Numbered from the stretch's first letter, positions 47,809-57,300 are shown. The stretch: DNA of 64,000 nucleotides from DASWJZ01 sp963761005 (GCA_963761005.1 CAVXFK010000027.1:744001-808000); one strand, 5' to 3'. Numbers and translations are program-made. The notes: generated by a model from the sequence alone, not told the origin.

Positions 47809-48966
47809 TCAGACGTTGAACTTGAAGAGCATCACGTCGCCATCCTCTACGACGTAATCCTTGCCCTCGTCGCGGGCCTTTCCGGCCTCCTTGGCGCCGA
47901 CCTCGCCGCCGTTCGCGACAAAATCCGCGTAGGCGATCGTCTGTGCGCGGATGAAGCCCTTCTCGAAGTCGGTGTGGATCGCGCCGGCGGCCTGCGGCGC
48001 CCGTGTGCCGCGCGTTACAGTCCAGGCGCGCGCTTCCTTCGGGCCGACGGTGAAGAAGGTGACAAGGTCGAGCAGGTCGTAGCCGGCGCGGATCAGGCGG
48101 TCGAGGCCGGGCTCCTCCAGCCCCATCGCCTCCAGATAGTCGCGCTGCTCGGCCTCCGGGAGTTGCGCGATCTCCGCCTCGATCGCGGCGGAGATGACGA
48201 CCACGCCCGGCGGCTTCGGCCAGGCGCCCGCTGCCGCAGTGGCGTGTTCTGGCGGTGGTCCGTGATGCTTGGCCTGCTCCGCCACCATCGCCTCGACCCG
48301 CCGCGAATAATCGTTGCCGTTGGCGGCGGAAGCCTCGTCGACATTGCAGACATAGAGCATGCGCTTGGAGGTGAGCAGGTTGAGCGCCTTCAGCGCCGCC
48401 TTGTCGGTATCGGCGACCCAGGCGAGCCGCGCGGGCTTGCCCTCACGTAGGAGTTCGAGCGCCGTCTCCATGACCGGGAGGAGGGCGAGCGCCTCCTTGT
48501 CCTTGCCGGTCGCCTTCTTGCGCAAGGGCTCGATGCGCCGCTCCAGGCTCTCCAGGTCGGCGAGCATCAGTTCCGTCTCGACGGTCTCGATGTCGGCGCG
48601 CGGGTCGATCGCGCCCGCCACATGGGTGACGTCGGGGTCCTCAAAGCAGCGGACGACGTGCGCGATGGCGTCCACCTCGCGGATGTTGGCGAGGAACTGG
48701 TTGCCGAGCCCTTCGCCCTTCGAGGCGCCGCGCACCAGCCCGGCAATGTCGACGAAGGAGAGCCGCGTCGGCACGATGGATGCTGATTTCCCAAGCACCG
48801 CGAGCTTGTCGAGACGCGGGTCGGGCACCGCGACCTCGCCCGTATTCGGCTCGATCGTGCAGAAGGGATAGTTTGCCGCCTGCGCGGCCGCCGTTTTGGT
48901 CAGCGCATTGAAAAGGGTCGACTTGCCCACGTTCGGCAGGCCGACGATGCCGCAGCGGAAACCCAT
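47809..48966 (-). CDS. ychF: Redox-regulated GTPase/ATPase YchF
   Basis: A 385-residue Obg-family P-loop protein that prefers ATP. It has GFRCGIVGLPNVGKSTLFNA, then FVDIAGLVRGASKGEGLGNQ, and YVCNVDEAS in place of the GTPase NKxD motif, as in other YchF proteins. A TGS domain ends the chain (RAQTIAYADFVANGG, VEDGDVMLFKFNV). The start at 48,966 gives MGFRCG and overlaps the stop of the upstream DHFR-like gene by one base (TGATG). Confidence 0.96.
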   Translation of the reverse strand: MGFRCGIVGLPNVGKSTLFNALTKTAAAQAANYPFCTIEPNTGEVAVPDPRLDKLAVLGKSASIVPTRLSFVDIAGLVRGASKGEGLGNQFLANIREVDAIAHVVRCFEDPDVTHVAGAIDPRADIETVETELMLADLESLERRIEPLRKKATGKDKEALALLPVMETALELLREGKPARLAWVADTDKAALKALNLLTSKRMLYVCNVDEASAANGNDYSRRVEAMVAEQAKHHGPPPEHATAAAGAWPKPPGVVVISAAIEAEIAQLPEAEQRDYLEAMGLEEPGLDRLIRAGYDLLDLVTFFTVGPKEARAWTVTRGTRAPQAAGAIHTDFEKGFIRAQTIAYADFVANGGEVGAKEAGKARDEGKDYVVEDGDVMLFKFNV

Positions 48967-49523
48967 CAGTCGCTCCGCCGCGCTGATCCAGGGACTAGGT
49001 AGAGCGCATGGACGATGCCGTTCGGCAGCGCCTTTGCCCATTTGAGATCGAGGCGCGGGCATGGTGTTCCGCCGAAAAGAGGCACTCCGCGCCCAAGAAG
49101 AACCGGGATGATGCCGAGCTCGAGCTCGTCGATCAGGCCGGCAGCGAGGAACTGGCCGGCAAGGTCGGCGCCGCCTTCAAGCCACACGCGGCCCTCGGCG
49201 CCCCGCGTACGCACGGCGTCAAGCATTGTCTGCGGCGGGCCGTCGACAGCGAAGACACCCGGCGGAGGATCGGCAAGCTGCCGGTGTGTCGCCACCGCGG
49301 TCGGACGCGATGCGTGCGGCCACTCGCCGAAGCTGCGTGCGATCTCGTAAGTGCGCCGGCCCATCACCAGCCCGTCGATGCCGGCGATGAATTGGTCGTA
49401 ACCCACTTCCGTCGCCGGATAGGGGTCGAGCCAAGAAATGTCGTCGTTCTCGCCGGCGATGAAGCCGTCGAGAGAGGTGGCTACGTAGTAGACGCAGGGG
49501 CCGCCGCGCCTTGCATCGCTCAC
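48966..49523 (-). CDS. Dihydrofolate reductase family (RibD C-terminal-like) protein
   Basis: A 185-residue protein of the DHFR/RibD_C fold. Conserved parts are VYYVATSLDGFIAGENDDISWL, DGLVMGRRTYEIARSFGEWP, and RVWLEGGADLAGQFLAAGLIDELEL with IPVLLGRGVPLFG. Such stand-alone enzymes reduce unknown pterin-like or nitroaromatic substrates with NADPH; it is not necessarily folate reductase. It lies between pth and ychF with small overlaps at both ends, so the operon is rplY-pth-this-ychF. Confidence 0.9.
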   Translation of the reverse strand: MSDARRGGPCVYYVATSLDGFIAGENDDISWLDPYPATEVGYDQFIAGIDGLVMGRRTYEIARSFGEWPHASRPTAVATHRQLADPPPGVFAVDGPPQTMLDAVRTRGAEGRVWLEGGADLAGQFLAAGLIDELELGIIPVLLGRGVPLFGGTPCPRLDLKWAKALPNGIVHALYLVPGSARRSD

Positions 49524-50227
49524 TGCGAATGCTCGCGGCCGAAGAGCTTTCGCAGTCCCGCGAAAGCGCCGCCGATCGTCTTTTCAGGCCGTCCTGGCTT
49601 CGTGGAATCGCTCTTCTTGTTCCGCTCCGGGGCGGGGTCGTGCGCCGCGCGCTCCTCCTCGTCTGCCGTCGCGAGGTGCACGCGGTTCATGAAGGTCGCA
49701 TCGTCGCCGGTAACGAGGAGCGCGGCGTTCTCGGCGACCGCGGCAAGCAGCGGATCGATCCATTCGCGGTCGGCGCGCGCGAAATCATGGAGCACGTAGC
49801 CGTTCACAAGCTCCTTCGCGCCGGGATGCCCGATGCCGATCCGGATGCGGCGGAAATTCGGTCCGATATGCGCATCGATTGACTTCAGGCCCTTGTGCCC
49901 CGCAACACCGCCGCCCTGCTTCATCCTGAGCTTGCCGGGCGGCAGATCGAGCTCGTCGTAGATGACGACGACGTCAGCCGGCGTGAGCTTGTAGAAGCGC
50001 ATCGCCTGCGAAACGGCGCGACCGGACTCATTCATGTAGGTGGCAGGCTTCAGCACCAGCGTCTTGTGGCCGCCGAGCAGGCCTTCGGAAATTTCGCCCT
50101 CGAAGCGCGCACGCCAGGGCGCGAAGCGATGCAAGCGGTGGATCTCATCCGCCGCCATGAAGCCGATGTTATGGCGGTTGCCTGCGTAGCGGCGGCCGGG
50201 ATTGCCAAGACCGACGATCAGAAGCAT
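49520..50227 (-). CDS. pth: Peptidyl-tRNA hydrolase
   Basis: A 235-residue Pth that frees tRNA from dropped-off peptidyl-tRNA. It has LIVGLGNPGRRYAGNRHNIGF with the catalytic His, KPATYMNESGRAV, VIYDELDLPPGKLRMKQGG and GHKGLKSI. Most bacterial Pth proteins are near 190-200 residues; the extra C-terminus here (rich in Lys, Asp, Pro, then AFAGLRKLFGREHSQ) is common in alphaproteobacteria. It follows rplY and overlaps the next gene by four bases. Confidence 0.96.
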   Translation of the reverse strand: MLLIVGLGNPGRRYAGNRHNIGFMAADEIHRLHRFAPWRARFEGEISEGLLGGHKTLVLKPATYMNESGRAVSQAMRFYKLTPADVVVIYDELDLPPGKLRMKQGGGVAGHKGLKSIDAHIGPNFRRIRIGIGHPGAKELVNGYVLHDFARADREWIDPLLAAVAENAALLVTGDDATFMNRVHLATADEEERAAHDPAPERNKKSDSTKPGRPEKTIGGAFAGLRKLFGREHSQ

Positions 50228-50253
50228 CCGACAATCCCCGCGATCCGCACGTC

Positions 50254-50275
50254 GCGGCCCCGCGTGGGGCCGCGC
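50254..50275. terminator. GC-rich hairpin between rplY and pth
   Basis: A 22-base near-perfect palindrome, GCGGCCCC/GGGGCCGC around CGCGTG, lies in the 69-base gap after the rplY stop on the minus strand. There is no clear T run, so it could be an attenuator or RNA-stability hairpin within the operon rather than a full terminator. Confidence 0.4.
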
Positions 50276-50296
50276 GGCTCAAGGTCAGGGGCTGGC

Positions 50297-51013
50297 CTAG
50301 CCGCGGCCCTTGCCCTTGCCTTCGTCCTCGGGCTTCGCCTTCGGTACGGCTTCGCCCTCCGCCTTGGCCTCGCCTTCGGGCGCGGCCACGCCTTCCGTGC
50401 CCTCTGCGGCTGCGGCCGTGGCGCCCTCCTCAACCTCGGCGATCGCCGAAGCGGCGCCGGCGATGGTGGCGACGGTGAAGTCGCGGCCGCGGATCGTCGG
50501 AACGACGCCTTCCGGCAGCGCAATGGCGGAGATGTGGACGGAATCGCCGATGTCGAGCCCGGCAAGGTCGACGGTGAGCAATTCTGGGATCGCATCGGCC
50601 GGCACGATCAGCTCAATGGCGTGGCGGACGACGTTCAGAACGCCGCCGCGCTTCAGGCCGGGCGAATCCGCGTGGTTGATGAAATGCACCGGCACATCGA
50701 GCGTCAGCTTGGCGCCTTCGCCGACCCGCAGGAAATCGACATGGATCAGGAAGTCGCGCACCGGATCGAGCTGGTAGTCCTTCGGGATCGCACGGATTTT
50801 CTCGCCGCCGACCTCGATCTCGACGAGGTGGGTGAGGAAGCCGCCGGCGTGGAGCCGATGCGTAATCTCTCGCTGGTTGAGGCTGATCGGGATCGGCGGC
50901 TTCTTGTCGCCGTAGATGACGGCCGGAATCTTGTCCTCGCGGCGCACTGCGCGGGCGGCCCCCTTGCCGACCCGGTCGCGCGCCTCGGCCTTCAGAACGC
51001 TCGTCTGAGCCAT
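50297..51013 (-). CDS. rplY: 50S ribosomal protein L25/general stress protein Ctc
   Basis: A 238-residue L25 of the long Ctc/TL5 type, which binds 5S rRNA. It begins MAQTSVLKAEARDRVGKGAARAV and has VIYGDKKPPIPISL, HVDFLRVGEGAKLTLDVPV and PAVGV-type C-terminal-domain segments, and an Ala/Glu/Lys-rich tail (EGEAKAEGEAVPKAKPED) that is disordered. The start at 51,013 is the family's usual one; 51,067 would add unlike residues. First gene of the rplY-pth operon. Confidence 0.96.
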   Translation of the reverse strand: MAQTSVLKAEARDRVGKGAARAVRREDKIPAVIYGDKKPPIPISLNQREITHRLHAGGFLTHLVEIEVGGEKIRAIPKDYQLDPVRDFLIHVDFLRVGEGAKLTLDVPVHFINHADSPGLKRGGVLNVVRHAIELIVPADAIPELLTVDLAGLDIGDSVHISAIALPEGVVPTIRGRDFTVATIAGAASAIAEVEEGATAAAAEGTEGVAAPEGEAKAEGEAVPKAKPEDEGKGKGRG

Positions 51014-51280
51014 GGGTCGCACTCCTGATTTTCCGAAAAGCGAAGAGGCCGCGTCGATCGCGGCCACGCTTCGGCGCGGCCTCCAAGGGTGCCGGCGCCG
51101 GGGCGGCTTATAGGGGAGGGCGCGGAAAAAGGCAAACGCTGCGGTGCATCAGCGGAGGAGCCCAGTCCCGGAAGTCTAGGCGCTCGTCGCCCGATGCCAT
51201 AGCCTTCGCGACACGCAGTCTTCAAAGCCGGAGGGCAGGGGCATGCGCCGAGCTTGGGCCAATCCGAAGGCCGGCACCCC

Positions 51281-52462
51281 GTGAAACCCGTCGGCGAGGT
51301 CTTCGGTGCATTCCTGAAGCTCGGCCTGACCTCCTTCGGCGGGCCGATCGCCCACCTCGGCTACTTTCGTGAAGAGTTCGTCGTGCGGCGGCGCTGGATC
51401 GACGAGGCCGGGTTCGCCGACCTCGTCGCGCTCTGCCAGTTCTTGCCGGGCCCGGCGAGCAGCCAGGTCGGGTTCTCGCTCGGCCTGCTGCGCGGAGGAT
51501 ATCTTGGCGCGCTCACCGCCTGGTGCGCGTTCACGCTGCCCTCGGCGCTGCTTCTTGTCCTCTTCGCAACGGCTGAGCCGTCGCTCTCAGGTCCGCTCGC
51601 CGCGAGCGCGATCCACGGCCTGAAGGTCGTCGCCGTCGCCGTTGTCGGGCAGGCGGTCTTCGGCATGGCGCGAAGCCTTTGCCCCGATCGATCGCGCGCG
51701 GCGATCGCGGTCGGCGCAATTCTGATCGTCACGCTCTTCGGCGGCGCCATTGGTCAAGTTGCGGCAATTGCAGCCGGCGGTGCGATCGGTCTCTGGGCTT
51801 GTCGAGGGGCGAGCGCGACAGTTGTCGGGCACCTGGCCTTCCCGGTTTCGAGGAAGGCGGGTGCAATTCTGCTCGCGGTGTTCCTTGTGGCGCTGATCGT
51901 TGTTCCGCTGGTCGCGACCGCATCCGGCGCGCACGCGCTGATGCTTTTCGATTCCTTCTATCGCTCCGGCGCGCTCGTCTTCGGCGGCGGACACGTCGTG
52001 CTGCCGCTGTTGCAGTCGGAGGTCGTGCCGCGAGGCTGGATCGGCACGCCAGAGTTTCTCGCCGGCTATGGCGCAGCACAGGCGGTGCCCGGACCGCTCT
52101 TCACGTTCGGCGCCTATCTCGGTGCCGCGATGAAGCCAGAGCCGAACGGCATCATCGGCGCCGCGCTCTGCCTCGTCGCGATCTTCCTGCCGGGGCTTCT
52201 GCTTGTGACCGGTGCGCTGCCGTTCTGGGACCGGCTGCGCAAAAGTCCGACGGCACAGGCGGCGATGCGGGGGACGAACGCCGCCGTGGTCGGCGTTCTT
52301 GGCGCAGCGCTCTACAACCCGGTTTGGGTCGGCGCGATTGTCGACGCCCGGGATTTTGCACTGGCCGCGATCGGGTTCGCGCTCCTTACGGTGTGGAGAA
52401 CACCCCCGTGGGTGGTCGTGATCGGCCTGGTCGCGGGCAGTATCGCGATTTCCGCGTGGTGA
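51281..52462 (+). CDS. chrA: Chromate efflux transporter (ChrA family)
   Basis: A bidomain CHR transporter of about 393 residues, which exports chromate using the membrane potential. Both halves carry the family sequence: FLKLGLTSFGGPIAHLGYF and ALVFGGGHVVLPLLQSEVV. Further motifs are QFLPGPASSQVGFSLG and GYGAAQAVPGPLFTFGAYLG. There are about ten helices. The start is either the GTG at 51,281 (VKPVGEVF) or an in-frame TTG at 51,254. No chrB regulator is adjacent, so a different substrate is possible. Confidence 0.9.
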   Translation: MKPVGEVFGAFLKLGLTSFGGPIAHLGYFREEFVVRRRWIDEAGFADLVALCQFLPGPASSQVGFSLGLLRGGYLGALTAWCAFTLPSALLLVLFATAEPSLSGPLAASAIHGLKVVAVAVVGQAVFGMARSLCPDRSRAAIAVGAILIVTLFGGAIGQVAAIAAGGAIGLWACRGASATVVGHLAFPVSRKAGAILLAVFLVALIVVPLVATASGAHALMLFDSFYRSGALVFGGGHVVLPLLQSEVVPRGWIGTPEFLAGYGAAQAVPGPLFTFGAYLGAAMKPEPNGIIGAALCLVAIFLPGLLLVTGALPFWDRLRKSPTAQAAMRGTNAAVVGVLGAALYNPVWVGAIVDARDFALAAIGFALLTVWRTPPWVVVIGLVAGSIAISAW

Positions 52463-52481
52463 CTGCCGCGACCAGGTTCCT

Positions 52482-52943
52482 CTAGTGGGCGTAGGCGAGC
52501 GCCTGGCCGTTCTTGCGCCAGATCAGATGGTCGAGCGAGAGCGCGCCTGGGCCGCGCGCGATGATCACGAGAAGCGCCGTCACCCAAAAGATGTGCTCCG
52601 GCCAGCCGCTCGGATAGACGAAGGTCTGGATGACGAGTGTCATGCCGAGCAGCGCCAGCGCCGAGAGGCGCGAGGCAAGTCCGACGATCAGAAGCACCGG
52701 AAACACATGCTCGGCGATCGTCGACATGTACGCGGCAAGGTCGGGCGGCAGCAGCGGAACCTTGTACTCTTCGCGGAAGAGATAGAAGGTCGAGTCGGAG
52801 ATATGCAGGAAGCTGTCGACCTTGGTCTGACCGGACGTCCAGAAGACGTTCGCGACCGCCACGCGGGCGACGATTGAAAGAAAGCTCTGCGGAATCCGCT
52901 CGGCAAGAGCGCGGCCTCTTTCCAAGAGCGCGATCGGCGACAT
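52482..52943 (-). CDS. DoxX family membrane protein
   Basis: A small integral membrane protein (153 residues from MSPIALLERG at 52,943; a longer start at 52,967 is possible). Four helices are visible, for example IVARVAVANVFWTSGQTKVD and HVFPVLLIVGLASRLSALALLG. DoxX proteins are found in respiratory and redox contexts with unclear function. It converges with chrA and is divergent from the cyclase gene. Confidence 0.9.
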   Translation of the reverse strand: MSPIALLERGRALAERIPQSFLSIVARVAVANVFWTSGQTKVDSFLHISDSTFYLFREEYKVPLLPPDLAAYMSTIAEHVFPVLLIVGLASRLSALALLGMTLVIQTFVYPSGWPEHIFWVTALLVIIARGPGALSLDHLIWRKNGQALAYAH

Positions 52944-53120
52944 TTGCGTCTCCCAAGAATTAACCACCGGATCGGAGCCGGTGCAGGCCGGAGATCACCA
53001 CGGGCGCGCCAATTGTTGAAATGCCGGTTTTCCATCAATCTGATAGCGCTCGGCTATTGCGTTTCCGCTGGCATGGCGGGCGCACCCGGACGATGATCGC
53101 GTCGCTAACGGAGACTTCGC

Positions 53121-55175
53121 TTGCGAATCGGCATCCGCCTCGCTCTTTCGCTTTTCGTGCTCGGCGCGATCATGGTCGCGGCCGGCGCGGTCCACGCGCT
53201 TTGGTCGCGCACCGCGGAGGCGAACAGCCGCGCGCTTGTCGATACGATCAATTCGCAGATCGTCAGCACGGTGGAAAAGGAGATCGAGCAGATCGCCGCG
53301 CAGGCGCGCGCCGCCCACGCCGCCATCCGCACGCTCTTCTACCAGAACGTCCTCGACAGCCGCGAAGCGGACAAGCGCGAGTTCGTCTTCCTCTCCGAGC
53401 TGCAGTCGCAGAGCTCGCTGTCGCGCATCGTGTTCGGCTGGCCGAACGGCGACTTTTTCTCCGCGCGCAAGCTCGGCGACGAGGAGATCGAGATGTCGGA
53501 GGTCTCCGTCGTGGACGGCAAGCGCCAGCGACGCATCGACCGCTACAAGGTGGTCGTCGGCGACATCGAGTTCGAGGAGCGGTCGTTCGAGCCCTCGGAT
53601 TTCGTCTCGACCGAGCAACCCTGGTACAAGGTCGGCTTCGACCTTGAGGTGCCGCACTGGACCTACATCACCGTTCATCCCGACGGCGTGCACCCGGCAC
53701 TCGCCTATACCGGTCCTGTAACAGTCTACGTGACCAAGGTCGGCGTGCTCGCGATCATGATCCAGCACGAGCGTTTCTCGCGCTTTCTTTCCACGCTCTC
53801 CGTCGGCCACACGGGCTCCGCCTTCATCCTCTCCGGCAAGGACGGGGTCATCGCCGCGCCGGATGCGAAGGCCGACGAGACGACGCCGCTCAACCTCACC
53901 AACCAGCCGCTCCTGCCGATCGCCCAGGGCGCGCTCGCGCATGCCCTTCAGGGAGCGGAAATGGGCGTCAACACCACGACCTCGATGCGTCATGTCGTCG
54001 ACGGCAAGGCCTATTTCGTCACGCTGACGCCGCTCGCCTTCTCCGATTGGGTGCTCGCGACGGTGATCCCGGAGGCGGAGTTCCTCGGCCCGATCGAGGC
54101 GACGACGCGGCGGCTTGCGATCGGCCTCGGCGTGGCGCTGCTCGCCTTCGCGGCGCTCTCCGTCGTGCTCGCGCGGCAGATGATCGCCGCGCCGCTCGCA
54201 CGCGTCGCCGGCGAGCTTCAGCACGTGCAGCATTTCGAGCTTTCGCAGGTGAAGCGGCATCCCTCGCGGCTCGCCGAGATCGACGCGCTGTCGGAGGCGA
54301 TCTCGCGCATGGCGTCGGGGCTTTCCGCCTTCGCCAAATATCTGCCGACCGACCTTGTGCGCATCCTCGTCGCCGAGGGGGTCGAGGCGCGGCCCGGCGG
54401 AACCAACCGCGAGATCTCGGTCATCTTCGCCGACATCGCCGGTTTCACCGGGCTATCCGAGCGGCTCGGCGACAAGATCGTGCCGCTTCTCGGCAGCTAT
54501 CTCGATCTTCTGTCGCGTACCATCGGCGAGCACCACGGCACCGTCGACAAGTTCATTGGCGACGCCGTGATGGCGTTCTGGGGCGCGCCTGCCGAAAACC
54601 CGGAACACGCGGTCGCGGCCTGCCGCGCAGCGCTCGCATGCGAGCACGCGCTTTCCGCTGCGCGCATCTTCGACGACTACGGCCGGCCGATCAAAATGCG
54701 GGTCGGGGTCAATTCGGGGCGCGCGCTGGTCGGCAACATCGGCTCCGACAACCGGCTGAACTACACGGCGATCGGCGACACGGTGAACATCGCGAGCCGG
54801 CTTGAAGGCGCCAACAAGATCTTCGGCACGGGCATCATCATCGGCGAAGCGACGCGGCGTGCCGCCGGCGACGCCATCGTCGTGCGCGAGCTCGACATGA
54901 TCGCCGTCTACGGCCGCGCGGAGGGCATCGCCATCTTCGAGCTGATCGGGCTTGCCGAGGATGGGCCGGCGCCGGCCTGGGTGAAGCTCTATGAGACGGC
55001 GCTCCGCGAGTATCGCGCACGCGGCTTCGAGCGTGCGGAGGCGCTTTTCAAAGACGTGCTCAAGCAGCATCCCGGCGACAAGGCCGCCCAGCTCATGGCG
55101 GAGCGCTGCGCCCACTATCGCCGCGAGGCCCCGCCGGCGGACTGGGCCGGGACGACCGCGCTCGACATGAAATAA
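53121..55175 (+). CDS. Membrane-bound class III adenylate/guanylate cyclase with dCache-like sensor
   Basis: A 684-residue signalling enzyme. A membrane helix (LALSLFVLGAIMVAAGAV) starts a large periplasmic sensor (about 30-325) of dCache type, including EQPWYKVGF and LSVGHTGSAFILSGKDGVIAAP. A second helix (RLAIGLGVALLAFAALSVVL) and a HAMP-like linker lead to the cyclase domain (about 425-600) with ISVIFADIAGFTGLSERLG, VDKFIGDAVMAFWG, GVNSGRALVGNIGS and YTAIGDTVNIASRLEG. The conserved Asp pair and the TAIGD loop suggest ATP as substrate. The TTG at 53,121 follows GGAGAC. Confidence 0.94.
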   Translation: MRIGIRLALSLFVLGAIMVAAGAVHALWSRTAEANSRALVDTINSQIVSTVEKEIEQIAAQARAAHAAIRTLFYQNVLDSREADKREFVFLSELQSQSSLSRIVFGWPNGDFFSARKLGDEEIEMSEVSVVDGKRQRRIDRYKVVVGDIEFEERSFEPSDFVSTEQPWYKVGFDLEVPHWTYITVHPDGVHPALAYTGPVTVYVTKVGVLAIMIQHERFSRFLSTLSVGHTGSAFILSGKDGVIAAPDAKADETTPLNLTNQPLLPIAQGALAHALQGAEMGVNTTTSMRHVVDGKAYFVTLTPLAFSDWVLATVIPEAEFLGPIEATTRRLAIGLGVALLAFAALSVVLARQMIAAPLARVAGELQHVQHFELSQVKRHPSRLAEIDALSEAISRMASGLSAFAKYLPTDLVRILVAEGVEARPGGTNREISVIFADIAGFTGLSERLGDKIVPLLGSYLDLLSRTIGEHHGTVDKFIGDAVMAFWGAPAENPEHAVAACRAALACEHALSAARIFDDYGRPIKMRVGVNSGRALVGNIGSDNRLNYTAIGDTVNIASRLEGANKIFGTGIIIGEATRRAAGDAIVVRELDMIAVYGRAEGIAIFELIGLAEDGPAPAWVKLYETALREYRARGFERAEALFKDVLKQHPGDKAAQLMAERCAHYRREAPPADWAGTTALDMK

Positions 55176-55278
55176 TTCGCGATAGGCCGCTCGCATCGAC
55201 CCCATAGGCAAACTATATTTCTGAAGGGGACGGGTCTCTGGGAAAGATCAGCCACCTGGAGAATCGGTGGAGACGAGC

Positions 55279-56589
55279 ATGTCCCTTTCGGCACCTCAGC
55301 CCTGGCTCCCGCGCGTCGTCATCGTCGGCGCGGGTTTTGGCGGCCTTGAAGCGGCGAAAGCGCTATCCGGCGCGCCGTTCAGCGTAACGGTCGTCGACCG
55401 CCACAACTATCACCTCTTCCAACCGCTGCTCTACCAGGTCGCGACCGCGGGGCTTTCGCCCGCCGACATCGCGGCCCCGATCCGCGGCATCCTGCGGGGC
55501 AGCAATACCAACGTGCATCTCGCCAAGGTCACCGGCATCGATCCGAAGGAGCAGACGGTGACGACCGAACGCGGCACGCTCCACTACGACCACCTGATCC
55601 TCGCGACCGGCGCGCGCCACGCCTATTTCGGCCATGACGAATGGGAGAACACCGCGCCCGGCCTGAAGAAGATCGACGACGCGACGGAGATTCGTCGCCG
55701 CATTCTGATCGCGTTCGAGCGCGCCGAGACTGAAACTGACGAGACGGAACGGCGGCGCCTCTTGAGCTTCGTGATCGTCGGCGGCGGCGCCACCGGCGTC
55801 GAGATGGCCGGCGCCATCGCCGAGCTTGCCAAGCGGGCGCTTGCCGCCGACTTCCGCTCCATCGACCCGCGCGACGCGCGCATCGTCCTGGTGGAGGCGG
55901 GGCCGCGCCTCCTGCCAGCCTTCGATCCCTCGCTCTCCGACTACGCGAAGCGGGCGCTTGAGAGCCTCGGCGCCGAGGTGGTGCTGAACCGGGCCGTCAC
56001 CGAATGCGACGCGTGCGGCGTCGTGCTCGGGAGCGAGCGGATCGAAAGCCGCACCATGATCTGGGCCGCGGGCGTGCGCGCCTCGCCGGCCGGAAAATGG
56101 CTTCAGGCTGAGACCGACCGCGCCGGGCGCGTGATGGTCAATTCCGATCTTTCCGTCCCGGGTTATCCGAATGTCTTCGTGATCGGCGACACCGCACACG
56201 TGAAGGACGAGAATGGAAGTCCGCTTGCCGGCGTCGCGCCGGTCGCCAAGCAGGAGGGCCAATACGTCGCCAAGCTCCTCGAGTACCGGGCGCGCGGAAA
56301 CGTCGTTCCGCCCTTCCGCTATCGCGACCACGGCTCGATGGCGACGATCGGGCGAAGCCGCGCAGTGGCGGAGATCAATGGGCTGAAGATCACCGGGCTG
56401 CTCGCGTGGCTGCTGTGGTCGCTGGCGCACGTCTACTTCCTGATCGGGTTCAGGAACCGCATCGTCGTGGTGCTGAGCTGGGCGTGGAGCTATCTGACGT
56501 TTGAGCGCGGCACGCGGCTCATCACCGGTTCCGACGGCGCGGCGGAGCCGCCGCCCCGTGAAGAGCCAGAGATGCGAGACGCCGCCTGA
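55279..56589 (+). CDS. NAD(P)/FAD-dependent oxidoreductase, type II NADH dehydrogenase
   Basis: A 436-residue NDH-2 protein that passes electrons from NADH to quinone without proton pumping. It has an FAD site (VVIVGAGFGGLEAAKAL), a NADH site (FVIVGGGATGVEMAGAI), VFVIGDTAHV, and C-terminal amphipathic and hydrophobic segments (GLLAWLLWSLAHVYFLIGF) for membrane attachment. The start MSLSAPQPWLPR (55,279) is preferred; a GTG in frame at 55,267 is possible. With petABC elsewhere in the window this points to an aerobic respiratory chain. Confidence 0.94.
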   Translation: MSLSAPQPWLPRVVIVGAGFGGLEAAKALSGAPFSVTVVDRHNYHLFQPLLYQVATAGLSPADIAAPIRGILRGSNTNVHLAKVTGIDPKEQTVTTERGTLHYDHLILATGARHAYFGHDEWENTAPGLKKIDDATEIRRRILIAFERAETETDETERRRLLSFVIVGGGATGVEMAGAIAELAKRALAADFRSIDPRDARIVLVEAGPRLLPAFDPSLSDYAKRALESLGAEVVLNRAVTECDACGVVLGSERIESRTMIWAAGVRASPAGKWLQAETDRAGRVMVNSDLSVPGYPNVFVIGDTAHVKDENGSPLAGVAPVAKQEGQYVAKLLEYRARGNVVPPFRYRDHGSMATIGRSRAVAEINGLKITGLLAWLLWSLAHVYFLIGFRNRIVVVLSWAWSYLTFERGTRLITGSDGAAEPPPREEPEMRDAA

Positions 56590-56610
56590 ACAGCGCCGCT
56601 GGGCAAAGAA

Positions 56611-56635
56611 GAGGCCCGGGCCGGGGCCCGGGCTC
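56611..56635. terminator. Bidirectional hairpin between ndh and porin genes
   Basis: A strong GC palindrome, AGGCCCGGG-CCGGGG-CCCGGGCT, lies in the gap between two converging genes. The position fits a bidirectional terminator, though there is no long T run. Confidence 0.6.
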
Positions 56636-56661
56636 TGTCGTAATTGCGCTGGTGACGGCGG

Positions 56662-57300
56662 CTAGAACTTCAGGCCGATGCCGCCGTGGATCGTGTGCGT
56701 GGTGAAGTCGCTGTTCACCGGTCCGCCGCCGAGCGTGAAGGTCTTGTCCTCGTAGTCGGTGAAGCGGTACTCGACGCGTGCGGTGATGTTGTCGGTCAGC
56801 ATGCCTTCCACGCCGGCGCCCGCTGTCCAGCCGAGAAGCGCTTGGTCGTCGCTGATGCCGCCACCGGAAAGCTCAAGGTCTGTCAGTGCCGCGCCGGCGG
56901 TTCCGTAGAGCAGGAAGCGGTCGAGCGCGATGCCCGCGCGGGCGCGCAGCGATCCGTTCAGGCCCTGATCGAGAGAGACGCCGCCGCTTGAGCCGTTGCG
57001 CCAGGGCGAGAGGATGTCGGCTTCGCCGCCGACCACGAAGTTCCCCCACTGCCAGTTGGCGCCGCCATAGCCGCCGACGTCGAAGCCGTCGGCACTGACG
57101 CTGCCGGCCGTCGAGGTGTCGGCCGTTCCCCAGCCGAAGCCGCCGAGCGCGCCGAGGTAAAAGCCCGTCCAGTTGTTGGCAGGCGTCGCCTCGACCACTT
57201 GCGGGGTCGGCAGCGGCTCGGGCGAGGTGAGATCGGCCGCAAAAGCGGGAGCCGTCAAAAACCCCGTCGCCGCCAAGCCAAGCAGGATACCAGAACGCAT
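56662..57300 (-). CDS. Outer membrane beta-barrel porin (Omp25/Omp31-like)
   Basis: A 212-residue outer membrane protein. A signal peptide (MRSGILLGLAATGFLTAPAFA) is followed by NNWTGFYLGALGGFGWG, repeated aromatic/glycine strands, GVEGMLTDNITARVEYRFTDYED and a terminal Phe (GGIGLKF), typical of small barrels in Rhizobiales. The role is structural. The start at 57,300 is supported by a purine-rich AGGAGGTCTGTG before it; the longer frame to 57,594 is noncoding. It converges with the NDH-2 gene. Confidence 0.93.
   Translation of the reverse strand: MRSGILLGLAATGFLTAPAFAADLTSPEPLPTPQVVEATPANNWTGFYLGALGGFGWGTADTSTAGSVSADGFDVGGYGGANWQWGNFVVGGEADILSPWRNGSSGGVSLDQGLNGSLRARAGIALDRFLLYGTAGAALTDLELSGGGISDDQALLGWTAGAGVEGMLTDNITARVEYRFTDYEDKTFTLGGGPVNSDFTTHTIHGGIGLKF

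Noticed and set aside
52961..52975. TTAACC near the DoxX/cyclase gap as a CtrA site
   Set aside because: The match is shorter (TTAACCAC) and lies at the DoxX gene's 5' edge without a clear partner.
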